DNA of 64,000 bases. Origin: Symbiodinium natans. Its lineage: Eukaryota; Sar; Dinophyceae; Suessiales; Symbiodiniaceae. Position 1 is the first letter of the stretch; the number at the start of each line of letters is the position of its first letter. The notes under the pieces were generated by a model, which ran no database searches, was not told the DNA's origin, and worked only from the letters and a program-made list of their open reading frames with translations. The DNA lies in NCBI GenBank assembly GCA_905221605.1, contig CAJNDS010002241.1:250501-314500 (forward strand), in the 5' to 3' direction. Of this stretch, positions 63,478 through 64,000 are shown piece by piece. Made by a program: the position numbers and the translations under genes.

Positions 63478-63620
63478 GGTGGGGCTGGAGGGGCTGGAGG
63501 GGCTGGAGGGCTGGAAAGGCTGCTGGAGGGGCTGGAGGGGCTGGAGGGCTGGTTAGGGGCTGGGGCTGGAGGGGCTGGAGGGGCTGGAGGGCTGGAGGGC
63601 TGGAGGGGGAGGAGGGAGGA
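63478..63620 (+). repeat. GGGGCTGGA minisatellite
   Basis: About 14 tandem 7-9 bp units (GGGGCTGGA / GGGCTGGA), then GGAGGGAGG. Confidence 0.9.
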
Positions 63621-63769
63621 GGGAGGGAGGAGACCCGCCAACCTTTCCCCTTCCCCCCCTACACCAACCCACGCGCCCCCTTCCCACAAAAAAACAACAT
63701 TCACAATACTACTCGCACCTAATCCATCCTACCCCTCCTCTCACACCCTTTCACTCCAAGCTATAAACC

Positions 63770-64000
63770 TGAAGTTATCATAACTATGATAACCTCAGCT
63801 GCCCCATCATGAGTTATCATAATTATGATAACTTTAACTTCCCCATCATAAGTTATCATAATTATGATAACTTCAACTTCCCGATTTGAATTATCATAAT
63901 TATGATAACTTTAAGTTCTTAATCTCAGAGTATGATAATTATGATAAGTAACTTTTCATAATTATGATAAGTTATCATAATTATGATAAGTTATCATAAG
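63770..64000. repeat. Tandem AT palindromes (GTTATCATAATTATGATAAC)
   Basis: The 20-nt perfect palindrome, or a one- or two-base variant, occurs at least six times, first every 45-50 bp and then nearly end to end at the window edge. Spacers are CCCCATCAT and TTCAACTTCCC-like. Confidence 0.9.

Noticed and set aside
63187-63722. Gly/Trp- and Pro-rich ORFs
   Set aside because: Translated minisatellite and C-runs.

Overview
Organism. The window looks like nuclear DNA of a dinoflagellate. Hundreds of TTTAGGG / CCCTAAA blocks are scattered through it rather than placed at one end. Introns of the one gene I recognise use GT or GC donors, with G often following the AG acceptor. A broken DIRS-like (tyrosine-recombinase) retroelement is present, and a spliced-leader-like string lies upstream of its gag. 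The species cannot be named from this.

Layout. 0-31 kb: short unique islands (40-150 bp, a few to 400 bp) between degenerate telomeric blocks, long G/C homopolymers and at least ten families of short palindromic (MITE-like) elements. Many islands read as single exons on the minus strand, with CAG| before and |GTTTAGGG or GT/GC after. 31-48 kb: the same texture, with a 36-bp minisatellite at 33.1-33.5 kb, a 50-bp duplication around a telomeric palindrome at 39.9 kb, and better coding blocks near 42.2 and 45.3 kb. 48.9-55.6 kb: the retroelement on the minus strand, gag - methyltransferase-like domain - RT/RNase H - tyrosine recombinase, broken by several frame changes and in-frame stops. 55.6-58.7 kb: more candidate exons. 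58.75-61.61 kb: the 3' part of an ARPC4 gene (Arp2/3 complex subunit 4) on the minus strand, four exons secure by protein similarity and a probable last one. 61.6-64 kb: microsatellites, a 1.2-kb AT-rich palindromic satellite, a G-rich minisatellite and a tandem array of perfect AT palindromes; this probably lies in an upstream ARPC4 intron.

How it fits together. ARPC4 fixes the interpretation: its introns are built from telomeric arrays, poly-C runs and MITE-like elements. The heptamer itself carries splice-like signals: G|GTTTAG works as a 5' site and TTTAG|G resembles a 3' site. Two MITE families (called M and B here) run from GT or GC to AG on the minus strand, like introner elements.

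Caution on exons. Apart from ARPC4 and the retroelement, exon calls rest on open frames plus splice motifs. At this base composition a 60-80 nt island is often open by chance in some frame, and several islands read almost equally well on the plus strand. Most are therefore scored 0.3-0.45, and frames may be wrong. Stretches not listed hold degenerate telomeric repeats, MITE fragments or nothing I recognise.
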